A DNA stretch of 8,789 nucleotides, taken from assembly GCA_946531785.1 (NCBI GenBank), contig CAMNAT010000061.1:1-8789 (forward strand), written 5' to 3'. The stretch comes from an uncultured Oscillospiraceae bacterium. Its GTDB lineage: Bacteria; Bacillota; Clostridia; UBA1381. Below are positions 1-5,747 of this stretch, piece after piece. The position numbers and the translations under genes were made by a program. How positions within the stretch are numbered: position 1 is the stretch's first letter; each line of letters begins with the position of its first letter. The notes below the pieces were generated by a model that had not been told where the DNA came from, searched no databases, and worked only from the letters and a program-made list of their open reading frames with translations.

Positions 1-731
1 ACCGGCATCTTTATTCTCTGTATTACCCCGTGGGTCTCCGGGAATACCAGAAGTCCCTTCGTTGTCTTTGTCACAACATCGTTTTCAAGATCAACGAGCT
101 TACCCATCATCGGGCCGCCGTTTACTACCGCCTTGCCTTCAAGGTCACCGTAGCCGGCGCTCTCCAAAAGCTCTCTGATCTTCATTCCGACAGGCGCTAC
201 CACCGTTATATCCTTCGGCACGTCGCCGCCTATGGTTATGTACTTGTCTACTACCGGCGTCTTTTCGTTTACCGCCTTCCAGATATTAAAGAGCGTTTCG
301 ACATTGATGACCATTACGCCGACCATTACGGGTATTGCACCCTCGGGGATGATCTTTCCGGTCGTCTCATATGTGAGCACGACCTCATCACCGGCCGGAT
401 AGATATCCGGGATCTCATGGATGCTGACGCGCGTGCGTTTTAAGGACGCGACGATCTTCTCATCCAGAAGATGCATATTCTTACCCTTGATGCCGATTAT
501 TGCTTCCCTTGCGCCCATAACATCAAGCAGGAGATTCAAAGTGTCTACCAGCTCCTGCAGATGAAATTCCAGAATATGATGATCTACCATCATCAGCGGT
601 TCGCACTCGGCAGCATTGACAACTATCTGCTTTACGCTCTCAGAAAACTTTCTGTGCGTAGGAAAGCCTGCGCCGCCGGCGCCGACTATACCCGCTTCAT
701 ATACTATTTTTTGAAGCTCTTCCAAATTCAT
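1..731 (-). CDS. pduS: PduS/RnfC-like flavin and Fe-S electron-transfer protein (3' part missing)
   Basis: This is the N-terminal 243 codons of an RnfC-family protein. The frame stays open to the left edge, so the C-terminal part is outside the window. The start is ATG with GGAGG (740-744) eight bases upstream. The glycine-rich motif VGAGGAGFPTH (residues 16-26), NAAECEP (39-45) and a YPAGDE segment near residue 110 are typical of the FMN/NADH-binding region shared with RnfC and the complex I Nqo1/NuoF subunit. The cysteine-rich ferredoxin segment expected next is not reached. Family knowledge: PduS binds FMN and two 4Fe-4S clusters, is a minor component of Pdu compartments, and was first linked to cobalamin reduction. 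No cobalamin enzyme is visible here, so a role in moving electrons across the shell or re-oxidising internal NADH is more likely (inference). It follows eutN after a 67-base spacer containing two inverted repeats, the longest leader in the 3' half of the operon apart from that of the pduA-like gene. Confidence 0.9.
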   Translation of the reverse strand, partial: MNLEELQKIVYEAGIVGAGGAGFPTHRKFSESVKQIVVNAAECEPLMMVDHHILEFHLQELVDTLNLLLDVMGAREAIIGIKGKNMHLLDEKIVASLKRTRVSIHEIPDIYPAGDEVVLTYETTGKIIPEGAIPVMVGVMVINVETLFNIWKAVNEKTPVVDKYITIGGDVPKDITVVAPVGMKIRELLESAGYGDLEGKAVVNGGPMMGKLVDLENDVVTKTTKGLLVFPETHGVIQRIKMP

Positions 732-739
732 TGCCAGAT

Positions 740-779
740 CCTCCGAACACACTATTATTTAGTGTTTAATGTATGTCAA
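740..779 (-). promoter_or_regulatory. Possible weak internal promoter and small inverted repeat before pduS
   Basis: On the minus strand a perfect -35 hexamer TTGACA (774-779) is followed after 16 bases by TAATAG (752-757), a poor -10 match (3 of 6). A 6-bp inverted repeat, ACACTA (749-754) and TAGTGT (760-765) with a 5-base loop, overlaps the -10 region. The SD GGAGG at 740-744 serves pduS. The -35 partly overlaps the left arm of the hairpin at 778-810. A functional promoter is possible but unproven; read-through from the upstream genes would be sufficient for expression. Confidence 0.25.
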
Positions 780-810
780 GCAAGTATGATCCGCAGGATC
801 ATACTTGCTT
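778..810 (-). repeat. 15-bp perfect inverted repeat with a 3-base loop at the end of eutN
   Basis: AAGCAAGTATGATCC (778-792) pairs perfectly with GGATCATACTTGCTT (796-810) around a GCA loop (793-795). In the transcript this would be a very stable hairpin. It contains the last three codons and the TGA stop of eutN. The bases that follow on the minus strand (GACATACATT) are not a U-tract, so it does not look like a standard intrinsic terminator. A 3' stabiliser of the upstream message, an RNase processing site or a partial attenuator before pduS would all fit. Confidence 0.75.
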
Positions 811-1059
811 ATCGTCCAAAATACCAACTATCAGTGCATCCACGGGAGCATTCTGATCCTTCATACCCGCTCTCGCGCCTGAGCCCTGCACGATCAGGAC
901 ATCCTCGCCTATTCCGGCTCCGACTCCGTCTACCGCTACAAGGTATTTATCGATAAATTTTCCGTTTTCGATACACTGAACAAGCATAAATTTGCTCCCC
1001 ACAAGACTTCCGAGCTTGTGAGTCGAAACTACGCTTCCATATACTCTGCCTATTATCAT
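799..1059 (-). CDS. eutN: EutN/CcmL/PduN-family BMC vertex protein (BMC-P)
   Basis: This 86-residue protein is full length for the family, whose pentamers cap the twelve vertices of the icosahedral shell. It is recognisable from the N-terminal strand MIIGRVYGSVVST, the central VAVDGVGAGIGEDVLIVQGSGAR segment split across residues 41-63 (the conserved D-x-x-x-A-G-x-G-E/D core), and the C-terminal APVDALIVGILD (71-82). The start is ATG with AAAGGT eight bases upstream. The pduL stop lies 18 bases before it, indicating co-transcription. The TGA stop falls inside the inverted repeat at 778-810. It is the only vertex protein in the window, so it probably supplies all pentamers of this compartment unless another is encoded beyond the left edge. 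Confidence 0.95.
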   Translation of the reverse strand: MIIGRVYGSVVSTHKLGSLVGSKFMLVQCIENGKFIDKYLVAVDGVGAGIGEDVLIVQGSGARAGMKDQNAPVDALIVGILDDKQV

Positions 1060-1077
1060 GATTTTTTACCTTTAAAA

Positions 1078-1713
1078 TTACTTGGTAAGTATCTTTATAA
1101 CATCGCCGGTCTTTAATGCGCAGGCGTTTGCGTCATCGGTGTCTATATGCATTTCCGGCGTGAAGCTCTCGTGAACTCGCACCTGAACATCATAGAACCT
1201 TGTCGGCTTGCCTGTCTGCACCTCAACGTCAACGAGGTCATTGTCCTTAATACCGTACTTGTCTGCAAGTGCCGGCGGCAGATGAATGTGTCTGTTCGCT
1301 ATGATACAGCCTTCATTAAGGAACACACTGCCCTTCGGGCCTACGAGCGCCATCGGCGCGCTGCCCTTTATCTGTCCCGACGGACGAACCGGGGGACTGT
1401 TCTTCAACTTGAATGTGTCAGTTCTCGAGATCTCGATCTGACTGTCCTTTCTGAGCGGCCCGAGTATTCGCACATTCTCTATCGAACGCAGGTTCGGGCT
1501 GACTATCGTGACACATTCCTCCGCAGCAAACTGACCGCCCATGAGCTCCTTCTTCTTTGTCAGCTCATAGCCCTCGCCAAAAAGAGCATCCAGATCCTTG
1601 CGGTTAAGATGCACATGTCTTGCGGATACGCCGATCTTTACTACTTCCTCTTCATCCTTCTTCTTGAGTGTAGCTATGACGGCATTGGTAATCAACTCTT
1701 CAAGTGTTGCCAC
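1078..1713 (-). CDS. pduL: PduL-type phosphotransacylase
   Basis: This enzyme exchanges CoA for phosphate on acyl-CoA, recycling CoA inside the compartment and yielding acyl-phosphate for ATP formation by a kinase. The protein is 211 residues from a GTG start at 1713. That start has GGAGGG (1721-1726) seven bases upstream. An in-frame TTG at 1728 would lie upstream of this SD and has none of its own, so it was rejected. The two tandem PduL domains carry the expected metal ligands: H33 and H35 in SARHVHL, E94, H142 and H144 in NRHIHLPP, and H189 in HIDTDDANA. The pattern matches the two-zinc site known for PduL. Residues 1-19 (ATLEELITNAVIATLKKK) look like an amphipathic encapsulation helix followed by an acidic linker. 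It sits between the shell genes and eutN, after a 14-bp hairpin. Acyl specificity (propionyl or lactyl) cannot be read from the sequence. Confidence 0.95.
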   Translation of the reverse strand: MATLEELITNAVIATLKKKDEEEVVKIGVSARHVHLNRKDLDALFGEGYELTKKKELMGGQFAAEECVTIVSPNLRSIENVRILGPLRKDSQIEISRTDTFKLKNSPPVRPSGQIKGSAPMALVGPKGSVFLNEGCIIANRHIHLPPALADKYGIKDNDLVDVEVQTGKPTRFYDVQVRVHESFTPEMHIDTDDANACALKTGDVIKILTK

Positions 1714-1720
1714 AGTAATT

Positions 1721-1726
1721 CCCTCC
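1721..1726 (-). promoter_or_regulatory. Shine-Dalgarno site that sets the pduL GTG start
   Basis: GGAGGG on the minus strand lies seven bases before the GTG at 1713. It falls inside the frame of a longer reading that would begin at a TTG at 1728, and no SD precedes that TTG. This supports the shorter 211-residue protein. Confidence 0.8.
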
Positions 1727-1743
1727 AATTATTATTAATGGGT

Positions 1744-1775
1744 GGATACATACGCCCCTACGGGCGTATGTATCC
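1744..1775 (-). repeat. 14-bp perfect inverted repeat between the pduA-like gene and pduL
   Basis: GGATACATACGCCC (1744-1757) pairs perfectly with GGGCGTATGTATCC (1762-1775) around a 4-base loop (1758-1761). It lies in the 75-base spacer between the pduA-like stop and the pduL GTG start. The transcript would form a strong stem with a GUAG loop. The downstream bases (ACCCATTAATAATT) contain no U-tract, so a simple terminator is unlikely. It may protect the 3' end of the shell-gene message or lower expression of the genes beyond it. A DNA operator is also possible because the repeat is perfectly symmetric. Confidence 0.8.
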
Positions 1776-1788
1776 GGTATCATTAATA

Positions 1789-2067
1789 TTAGTCTAAGCT
1801 GGGAAGAATCTTCTCAACGTCGCTGTGCGGACGCGGTATTACATGTACCGAGATAAGCTCGCCCAGCTTTGCGCCTGCTGCTGAACCTGCGTCTGTAGCA
1901 GCCTGAACAGCGCCTACATCGCCTCTTACCATAACAGTTACAAGACCTGAGCCGATCCTCTCTGTACCGATAAGCTGTACGTTAGCTGCCTTTACCATTG
2001 CATCTGCTGCCTCTACTGCCGCAACGAGACCTCTTGTCTCAACCATACCTAATGCTTCTACTGCCAT
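1789..2067 (-). CDS. pduA: BMC-H shell protein, PduA-like
   Basis: This 92-residue single-domain BMC protein forms hexamers that tile the shell facets. It is very close to PduA along its whole length: ALGMVETRGLVAAVEAADAM at the N-terminus, the pore loop RIGSG (38-41 with R37), VRGDVGAVQAATDAG and VHVIPRPHSDVEKILP at the C-terminus. K26, the hexamer-edge lysine of the family, is present. The glycine/serine-lined pore is the type associated with passage of small polar substrates such as 1,2-propanediol in PduA. The start is ATG with a consensus AGGAGG eight bases upstream, one of the best SDs in the operon. Together with the preceding 93-base spacer and possible promoter, this suggests high expression as a bulk facet protein (inference). 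Confidence 0.96.
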   Translation of the reverse strand: MAVEALGMVETRGLVAAVEAADAMVKAANVQLIGTERIGSGLVTVMVRGDVGAVQAATDAGSAAGAKLGELISVHVIPRPHSDVEKILPSLD

Positions 2068-2121
2068 TTTCTTTTCCTCCTATTTTTCGGGCTTTCCACC
2101 CTTATTTACTTTGTTGATTTT

Positions 2122-2150
2122 GTTATATCTTAAAACGCGTTGCGTTTTAA
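2122..2150 (-). promoter_or_regulatory. Palindrome overlapping a possible internal promoter before the pduA-like gene
   Basis: TTAAAACGC (2130-2138) and GCGTTTTAA (2142-2150) form a perfect 9-bp inverted repeat around GTT. On the minus strand TTAAAA (2145-2150, 4 of 6 to the -35 consensus) and TATAAC (2122-2127, 5 of 6 to the -10 consensus) are 17 bases apart, so the palindrome would cover the -35 and most of the spacer. This is the geometry of a repressor operator. Read as RNA, it is a short hairpin ending in GCGUUUUAA, with too few Us for a confident terminator call. It lies in the 93-base gap between two shell genes. Confidence 0.4.
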
Positions 2151-2160
2151 TTCAGTTTAA

Positions 2161-2583
2161 TTAGTTTGCAGCCGCCTTTTTACGCGGTCTGCCGCGCCTT
2201 GCAGCGGGCTTCTTTGCCTCCGTCTGCTTCGCGCTTTTTCTTATCCTTGCCGGACCTACATGCGTTGCCGCCGATTCCGACTCAGGCTCTATCGGCTTAT
2301 CCATATCCAGGTGCAGATACGGCAATACCTCCTCATGCGGGCTCGGGATAACATTCCATGCCTTTAATGTTCCGAAGGTCTTTGCAAGCTCCACGCCCGC
2401 GTCGATCGCAGCCTTTACCGCCGATACCTCGCCTTTGACCACAAGTGTTACGAGCCTTCCGCCGAGTCTGCGCTCTGTCGCTACAAATTCGACCTCAGAC
2501 ACCTTGCACATCTGATCGAGTGTTCTGATCGCGTCGCCTAATCCGCTTATCTCTATTAAACCTATTGAGAAATTTGCATTCAT
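2161..2583 (-). CDS. BMC-H shell protein with a basic, AT-hook-like C-terminal tail
   Basis: The protein is 140 residues from the ATG at 2583, which has AAGGGGGA seven bases upstream. An in-frame ATG at 2655 would overlap the previous gene by 56 bases and add sequence unlike any BMC protein, so it was rejected. Residues 5-88 are a BMC-H domain (SIGLIEISGLGDAIRTLDQM; VVKGEVSAVKAAIDAG; WNVIPSPHEEVLPYL) with the edge lysine at K27. The pore loop is RRLGGR (38-43), more basic than the usual K-IGSG, so pore selectivity may differ. Residues 89-140 are an extension: first acidic and proline-rich (KPIEPESESAA), then strongly basic, ending KKPAARRGRPRKKAAAN with an RGRP core as in AT-hook DNA-binding motifs. 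EutK is a known precedent for a shell protein with a C-terminal nucleic-acid-binding-like domain, although its fold is a helix-turn-helix. Nucleic-acid or cargo binding is inference. Confidence 0.93.
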   Translation of the reverse strand: MNANFSIGLIEISGLGDAIRTLDQMCKVSEVEFVATERRLGGRLVTLVVKGEVSAVKAAIDAGVELAKTFGTLKAWNVIPSPHEEVLPYLHLDMDKPIEPESESAATHVGPARIRKSAKQTEAKKPAARRGRPRKKAAAN

Positions 2584-2599
2584 TCCAAAATCCCCCTTT

Positions 2600-2872
2600 T
2601 TAATAGAATGACGGTAGAATGCCTGCAACTGCGTCATCCGGCTGCGGGATAACATGCGCCGCGTAGACCTCGCCGACGCGCGCCGCCGCCTCCTTACCTG
2701 CCTCGACAGCCGCTCTTACCGCGGCTACCTCGCCGGTAACGACAACATTTACAAGTCCCGAGCCTATCTTGACTGTGCCGATAAGCTTTACCTCTGCCGC
2801 CTTTGTCATAACATCGGTAGCGTCTATAGCTCCGGTAAGGCTTCTTGTTTCAAGTAGTCCTAATGCCTGCAT
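2600..2872 (-). CDS. BMC-H shell protein, canonical
   Basis: This 90-residue single-domain BMC protein belongs to the PduA/PduJ/EutM group and contributes to the hexagonal facets. Evidence is MQALGLLETRSLTGAIDATD at the N-terminus, the pore loop KIGSGL (35-40), VTGEVAAVRAAVEAG, and AAHVIPQPDDAVAGILP near the C-terminus. The hexamer-edge lysine is K24. The ATG is preceded by AAAGGAGGT eight bases away, an almost perfect SD that overlaps the stop of the previous shell gene, so the two are translationally close. It differs from the pduA-like paralogue at most surface positions, so the shell is probably mosaic rather than built from one duplicated gene. Confidence 0.95.
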   Translation of the reverse strand: MQALGLLETRSLTGAIDATDVMTKAAEVKLIGTVKIGSGLVNVVVTGEVAAVRAAVEAGKEAAARVGEVYAAHVIPQPDDAVAGILPSFY

Positions 2873-2887
2873 AGCCCGTTACCTCCT

Positions 2888-3229
2888 TTATGCGTTCATC
2901 GGGATATGTCCCACGCGATCCCTGCCGACCGAAATACGCTCCGCCATCTTAACGGCATCATCTGTCGGGCCTGATATCACATGAGAGCATATAACGCCCG
3001 ATACCTTATCCGCCGCCTCAACTGCCGCGTCAACGGCAGCTCTTACTGCCGATACCTCGCCCTGTATCTTTATCGCCATGATGAGCGGCACCTCTACGGA
3101 CTCGGCATTCGCCGGCTTATTTGAATCTATAGCGATGATCTTTACATCAGCAGCCTTCGCCGCAGCGTCCGCCGCAGTTATTGCGGTGACAAAGCCGAAC
3201 ATCTCGACTATTCCGATCGCCTCATTCAT
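2888..3229 (-). CDS. BMC-H shell protein with enlarged pore-region loop
   Basis: This 113-residue protein has a BMC domain at residues 3-92 (EAIGIVEMFGFVTAITAAD; IQGEVSAVRAAVDAA; CSHVISGPTDDAV) and a short C-terminal tail (93-113). The family lysine at the hexamer edge is K25. Where the sister shell proteins have the short K/R-IGSG pore loop, this one has a longer stretch, SNKPANAESVEVPLIM (36-51), with no glycine-rich motif, so the pore should be shaped differently or closed. C81 lies shortly before the conserved SHVISGP strand. The start is ATG with AGGAG eight bases upstream. It is the first shell gene after the SLH-protein gene, from which it is 27 bases away. It is clearly a shell protein, but the specific role of the loop is unknown. 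Confidence 0.92.
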   Translation of the reverse strand: MNEAIGIVEMFGFVTAITAADAAAKAADVKIIAIDSNKPANAESVEVPLIMAIKIQGEVSAVRAAVDAAVEAADKVSGVICSHVISGPTDDAVKMAERISVGRDRVGHIPMNA

Positions 3230-3256
3230 AGTGTGTTCTCCTATTCCAAAACAGTT

Positions 3257-4474
3257 TTATTCTGCTGCTTTATTTTCTGTAGCTACAGGCTCGATATCGC
3301 TGCTAAGTGCAAGGATATCGCTAATGAGATCGCCGCGCGCCCATTCGTTGAGCTCCGACCAGGCATCCATAGCCGCTTCCATCTCTTCGTTGTTCTCTCT
3401 TATGAGACGAACATCGGTCGGATAGCTTACTATATAGTACTTGCCGCCCTTGCCCTTTGCAAATGCATGCATGTTTACCGTGGACATAAGCTCTTGCAGC
3501 TCACCAAGCTTTGCCTCGCTGACGCGTGTTATCTTTAGAAGCTCACCTGCGCCCTCGGGATCCTCGCCCATTGCTACAGCAGCCTCTCTTGAAGCACGCT
3601 CTGAAATGGTTATGATCGGCTCCTCTTCATCTGTGTTGCTGCTGTTTTCATCCACTGCGTTGATGTCATAATACAGAAGATCTGCAATGCTCTGCGGGAT
3701 CGGAATAACAAGCTCGCCGATCTCGTATTTTCTCGGCCCGCTTGCCTCATCCTGCGCAAGCTTGTTCTGATATAGGAACGAGATCATTTCCTTGCGTACA
3801 CAAGGATCGTTCGGACGGAAGGTCACACTCTCGTCAGTCATGTCAGTGTTATCCTTGGTTATGATAGCGTTCAAGGTTGCCCAATAGAACGGCAGCTCAT
3901 AGTATGACTCCGCTTCAATGTCTTTTATCGCATCCGATTTTCTCATTTCTTTAATGAGCTCGATCGTAAAAAATGTCCCGAGCTCCTCAATAGTGGTGTT
4001 TTCGTTTACCTCCACCTCGGCTGAGGGATCTATCCCGTCTAATGGGTTGCCCATCATGCGGTAAAGCATAGTTATGCACATTGCGCGGTCACAGATAACA
4101 TCGGGACTGAATTTATCATCCTCGGTGCCGTTTGTGATCTCATTTTCTACTGCCCACTGTACAGCCTTCTCATACCAGCTGCCCTTTTCGACATCTGTGA
4201 AGGTATCTGTTACCGTAGGCTCCGGCTCGCCTGCCATGCGCCATAAGAATGTCGCTGCCTGCGCGCGCGTCACCTCTCCGTCAGGAGCAAAATGAGTATC
4301 GTCCATGCCGTCGGTGATGCCGGCTTCTATGCCCCACTGCGCTGCAGCGTAATAATAATCGGTCTCAGCCACATCACTGAATTCTATCTTGTCAGCAGCA
4401 AGAACGCCTGCCGACATATTCATGCAAAGGCTCAGTGCGAGAGCCATGCTGCAGTTTTTCAAGATTTTTTTCAC
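3257..4474 (-). CDS. Exported protein with three SLH repeats, inside the BMC operon
   Basis: The protein is 405 residues from a GTG start with AAGGGA six bases upstream. Residues 1-26 form a Sec signal peptide (MKKILKN, a hydrophobic core, predicted cleavage after VLA). C17 is not in a lipobox because L, not G/A/S, precedes it. SLH repeats lie at about 32-80 (FSDV, WGIEAGITDG, TRAQAATFLWR), 92-141 (FTDV, WAVENEITNG) and a degenerate one at 183-236 (FRPNDPCVRKEM). Such repeats usually bind pyruvylated secondary cell-wall polymer and hold proteins on the surface. Residues 250-405 match no domain I recognise; they are acidic, with low-complexity DENSSNTDEEE near 275-285 and predicted helices after 310. 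The gene starts only 13 bases after the alcohol dehydrogenase stop and ends 27 bases before the first shell gene, so it is co-transcribed with cytosolic compartment genes. A surface sugar-capture or sensing role is possible but speculative. Confidence 0.88.
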   Translation of the reverse strand: MKKILKNCSMALALSLCMNMSAGVLAADKIEFSDVAETDYYYAAAQWGIEAGITDGMDDTHFAPDGEVTRAQAATFLWRMAGEPEPTVTDTFTDVEKGSWYEKAVQWAVENEITNGTEDDKFSPDVICDRAMCITMLYRMMGNPLDGIDPSAEVEVNENTTIEELGTFFTIELIKEMRKSDAIKDIEAESYYELPFYWATLNAIITKDNTDMTDESVTFRPNDPCVRKEMISFLYQNKLAQDEASGPRKYEIGELVIPIPQSIADLLYYDINAVDENSSNTDEEEPIITISERASREAAVAMGEDPEGAGELLKITRVSEAKLGELQELMSTVNMHAFAKGKGGKYYIVSYPTDVRLIRENNEEMEAAMDAWSELNEWARGDLISDILALSSDIEPVATENKAAE

Positions 4475-4487
4475 TTTAAATCCCTTC

Positions 4488-5732
4488 TTAGAAATCCTTA
4501 TTGATATATGCTATCTTCAAGCCCTTCTGAGCAAGGTTGGTTTCAAGAGCCTCGTTCATCTCGTCAAGCGAGAAGCGGTGTGTTATAAGCTCCTTGATCG
4601 GAAGCCCGATGCCTATCGCTCTCTTCAAGAAATCGAAGGTCGTTACATAGTCTCTTAAGGTATATACCCATGAGCCTACGAGCGTTATCTCCTTTGAGCA
4701 GAGATCGAAATGCGGGTTGATCGTTGCGTCGCCGCCGTTGATGAAGAAGCCGAGCTCGCAAAGACCGCCGCCGTTTCTGATAAAGTGATAGATATTGCTG
4801 TGCGCTACCGGTGAGCCTGTGCACTGGAATGCGAAGTCGGCAAGCTTGCCGCCGAATGCGTCCTGAACAGCCGCAGCAAGAGCGTCAATGCCCTTGATGT
4901 TTCTGTAGTTTACAGTCTCGGACGCGCCCATGCGCTTAGCGAATGCAAGTCTCTCATCGTTACCGTCTACCGCAACTATAGTCTCGATACCGAGTGTGCG
5001 GAGAACTGCAATACAGATAAGACCGATAGGCCCGCAGCCCTGAACGACTACCTTTGAGTTGAAGCGCAGGATGTTTGTCTCCTTTGCTCTCTCTACCGCG
5101 TGAACGAGAACCGCGCACGGCTCGATGAGTATTCTTGAATCAAGGTCAAGATCGGATACATTGAAGAAGGTCGATCCGAACTTTCCGCCTCTTATAAATA
5201 TGTAGTCACTGAACCAGCCGTTAAGATGAACATCATCATCGGGGAGCAGACCGTATACATCCGCGCCGCCTACATTCTTCTTATTGAGGTCAAACATCGT
5301 GATATCCGGATTATCCTTGAATATCATACATGTAACTACCTTGTCGCCGACCTTTACGGGCTTGCCCGCGCTGTCACACTTTACGTTCTTACCCATCTTC
5401 ACGATCTCGCCCGTTCCCTCGTGACCGAGAGCTACCGGGATAAGACCGAACGGGTCTACCTTGAACTCGTGAGCATCAGTACCGCATACGCCGCAGCCCT
5501 CGACCTTAACGAGGATATCATCATCGCCGACCTCGGGGATCGGGTATTCCTTGACATCAAAGTGCTTCAGACCTGTGAGCACCGCAACTCTTGCAGTCTT
5601 GGGTATGCCGCCGTTATTTTGACGGGGCGCATGTGACGGAGCCGCGCTCTGCATGGGCGCCGCAGCGCCGCCTGTCATTTCCTTTAAGACCTGCTGCACC
5701 AATGCAGCGATCTCATTTTCATTCATTGCCAT
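4488..5732 (-). CDS. Zinc-dependent alcohol dehydrogenase (MDR, threonine/sorbitol dehydrogenase-like), compartment-targeted
   Basis: This 414-residue protein reduces an aldehyde to its alcohol, probably regenerating NAD+ for the acylating dehydrogenase. In this pathway lactaldehyde to 1,2-propanediol, or propanal to propanol, would fit. Residues 4-20 (NENEIAALVQQVLKEMT) form an amphipathic helix like known encapsulation peptides, followed by an Ala/Pro linker to about 44. The catalytic zinc ligands appear to be C83 (GCGVCGTD), H104 and E105 (LGHEG), and E205 (EPCAV). The four-cysteine structural zinc lobe of classical alcohol dehydrogenases is missing. The Rossmann motif GCGPIG (232-237) and an acidic D256 at the end of the second strand indicate NAD(H) rather than NADP(H). 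The start is ATG at 5732 with GAGGTGA six bases upstream; a second in-frame ATG at 5726 is a possible alternative. It is 15 bases downstream of the aldehyde dehydrogenase gene. Confidence 0.93.
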   Translation of the reverse strand: MAMNENEIAALVQQVLKEMTGGAAAPMQSAAPSHAPRQNNGGIPKTARVAVLTGLKHFDVKEYPIPEVGDDDILVKVEGCGVCGTDAHEFKVDPFGLIPVALGHEGTGEIVKMGKNVKCDSAGKPVKVGDKVVTCMIFKDNPDITMFDLNKKNVGGADVYGLLPDDDVHLNGWFSDYIFIRGGKFGSTFFNVSDLDLDSRILIEPCAVLVHAVERAKETNILRFNSKVVVQGCGPIGLICIAVLRTLGIETIVAVDGNDERLAFAKRMGASETVNYRNIKGIDALAAAVQDAFGGKLADFAFQCTGSPVAHSNIYHFIRNGGGLCELGFFINGGDATINPHFDLCSKEITLVGSWVYTLRDYVTTFDFLKRAIGIGLPIKELITHRFSLDEMNEALETNLAQKGLKIAYINKDF

Positions 5733-5747
5733 GTTGCCTCACCTCTC

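Noticed and set aside
30..956. Plus-strand reading frames antisense to pduS and eutN
   Set aside because: They mirror real minus-strand genes, have no recognisable domains or convincing SDs, and contradict the uniform direction of the operon.
1714..1728. TTG start at 1728 for pduL
   Set aside because: The only SD (GGAGGG, 1721-1726) lies inside this longer reading and is well placed for the GTG at 1713. No SD precedes the TTG.
1744..1775. Intrinsic transcription terminator
   Set aside because: The stem is strong, but no U-rich tract follows on the transcribed strand and the downstream genes belong to the same pathway.
2584..2655. Longer N-terminus of the tailed shell protein from an ATG at 2655
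   Set aside because: It overlaps the preceding shell gene by 56 bases, adds sequence unlike any BMC protein, and the ATG at 2583 has its own good SD and begins a normal BMC domain.
4396..4474. Lipoprotein signal (C17) in the SLH protein
   Set aside because: The residue before the cysteine is Leu, which does not fit the lipobox. A signal-peptidase I site after VLA is better.
3257..4474. SLH gene as a mobile insertion
   Set aside because: No terminal repeats, transposase or broken reading frame are visible at its ends, and its spacing and SD fit a normal operon member. Composition could not be measured rigorously by eye.
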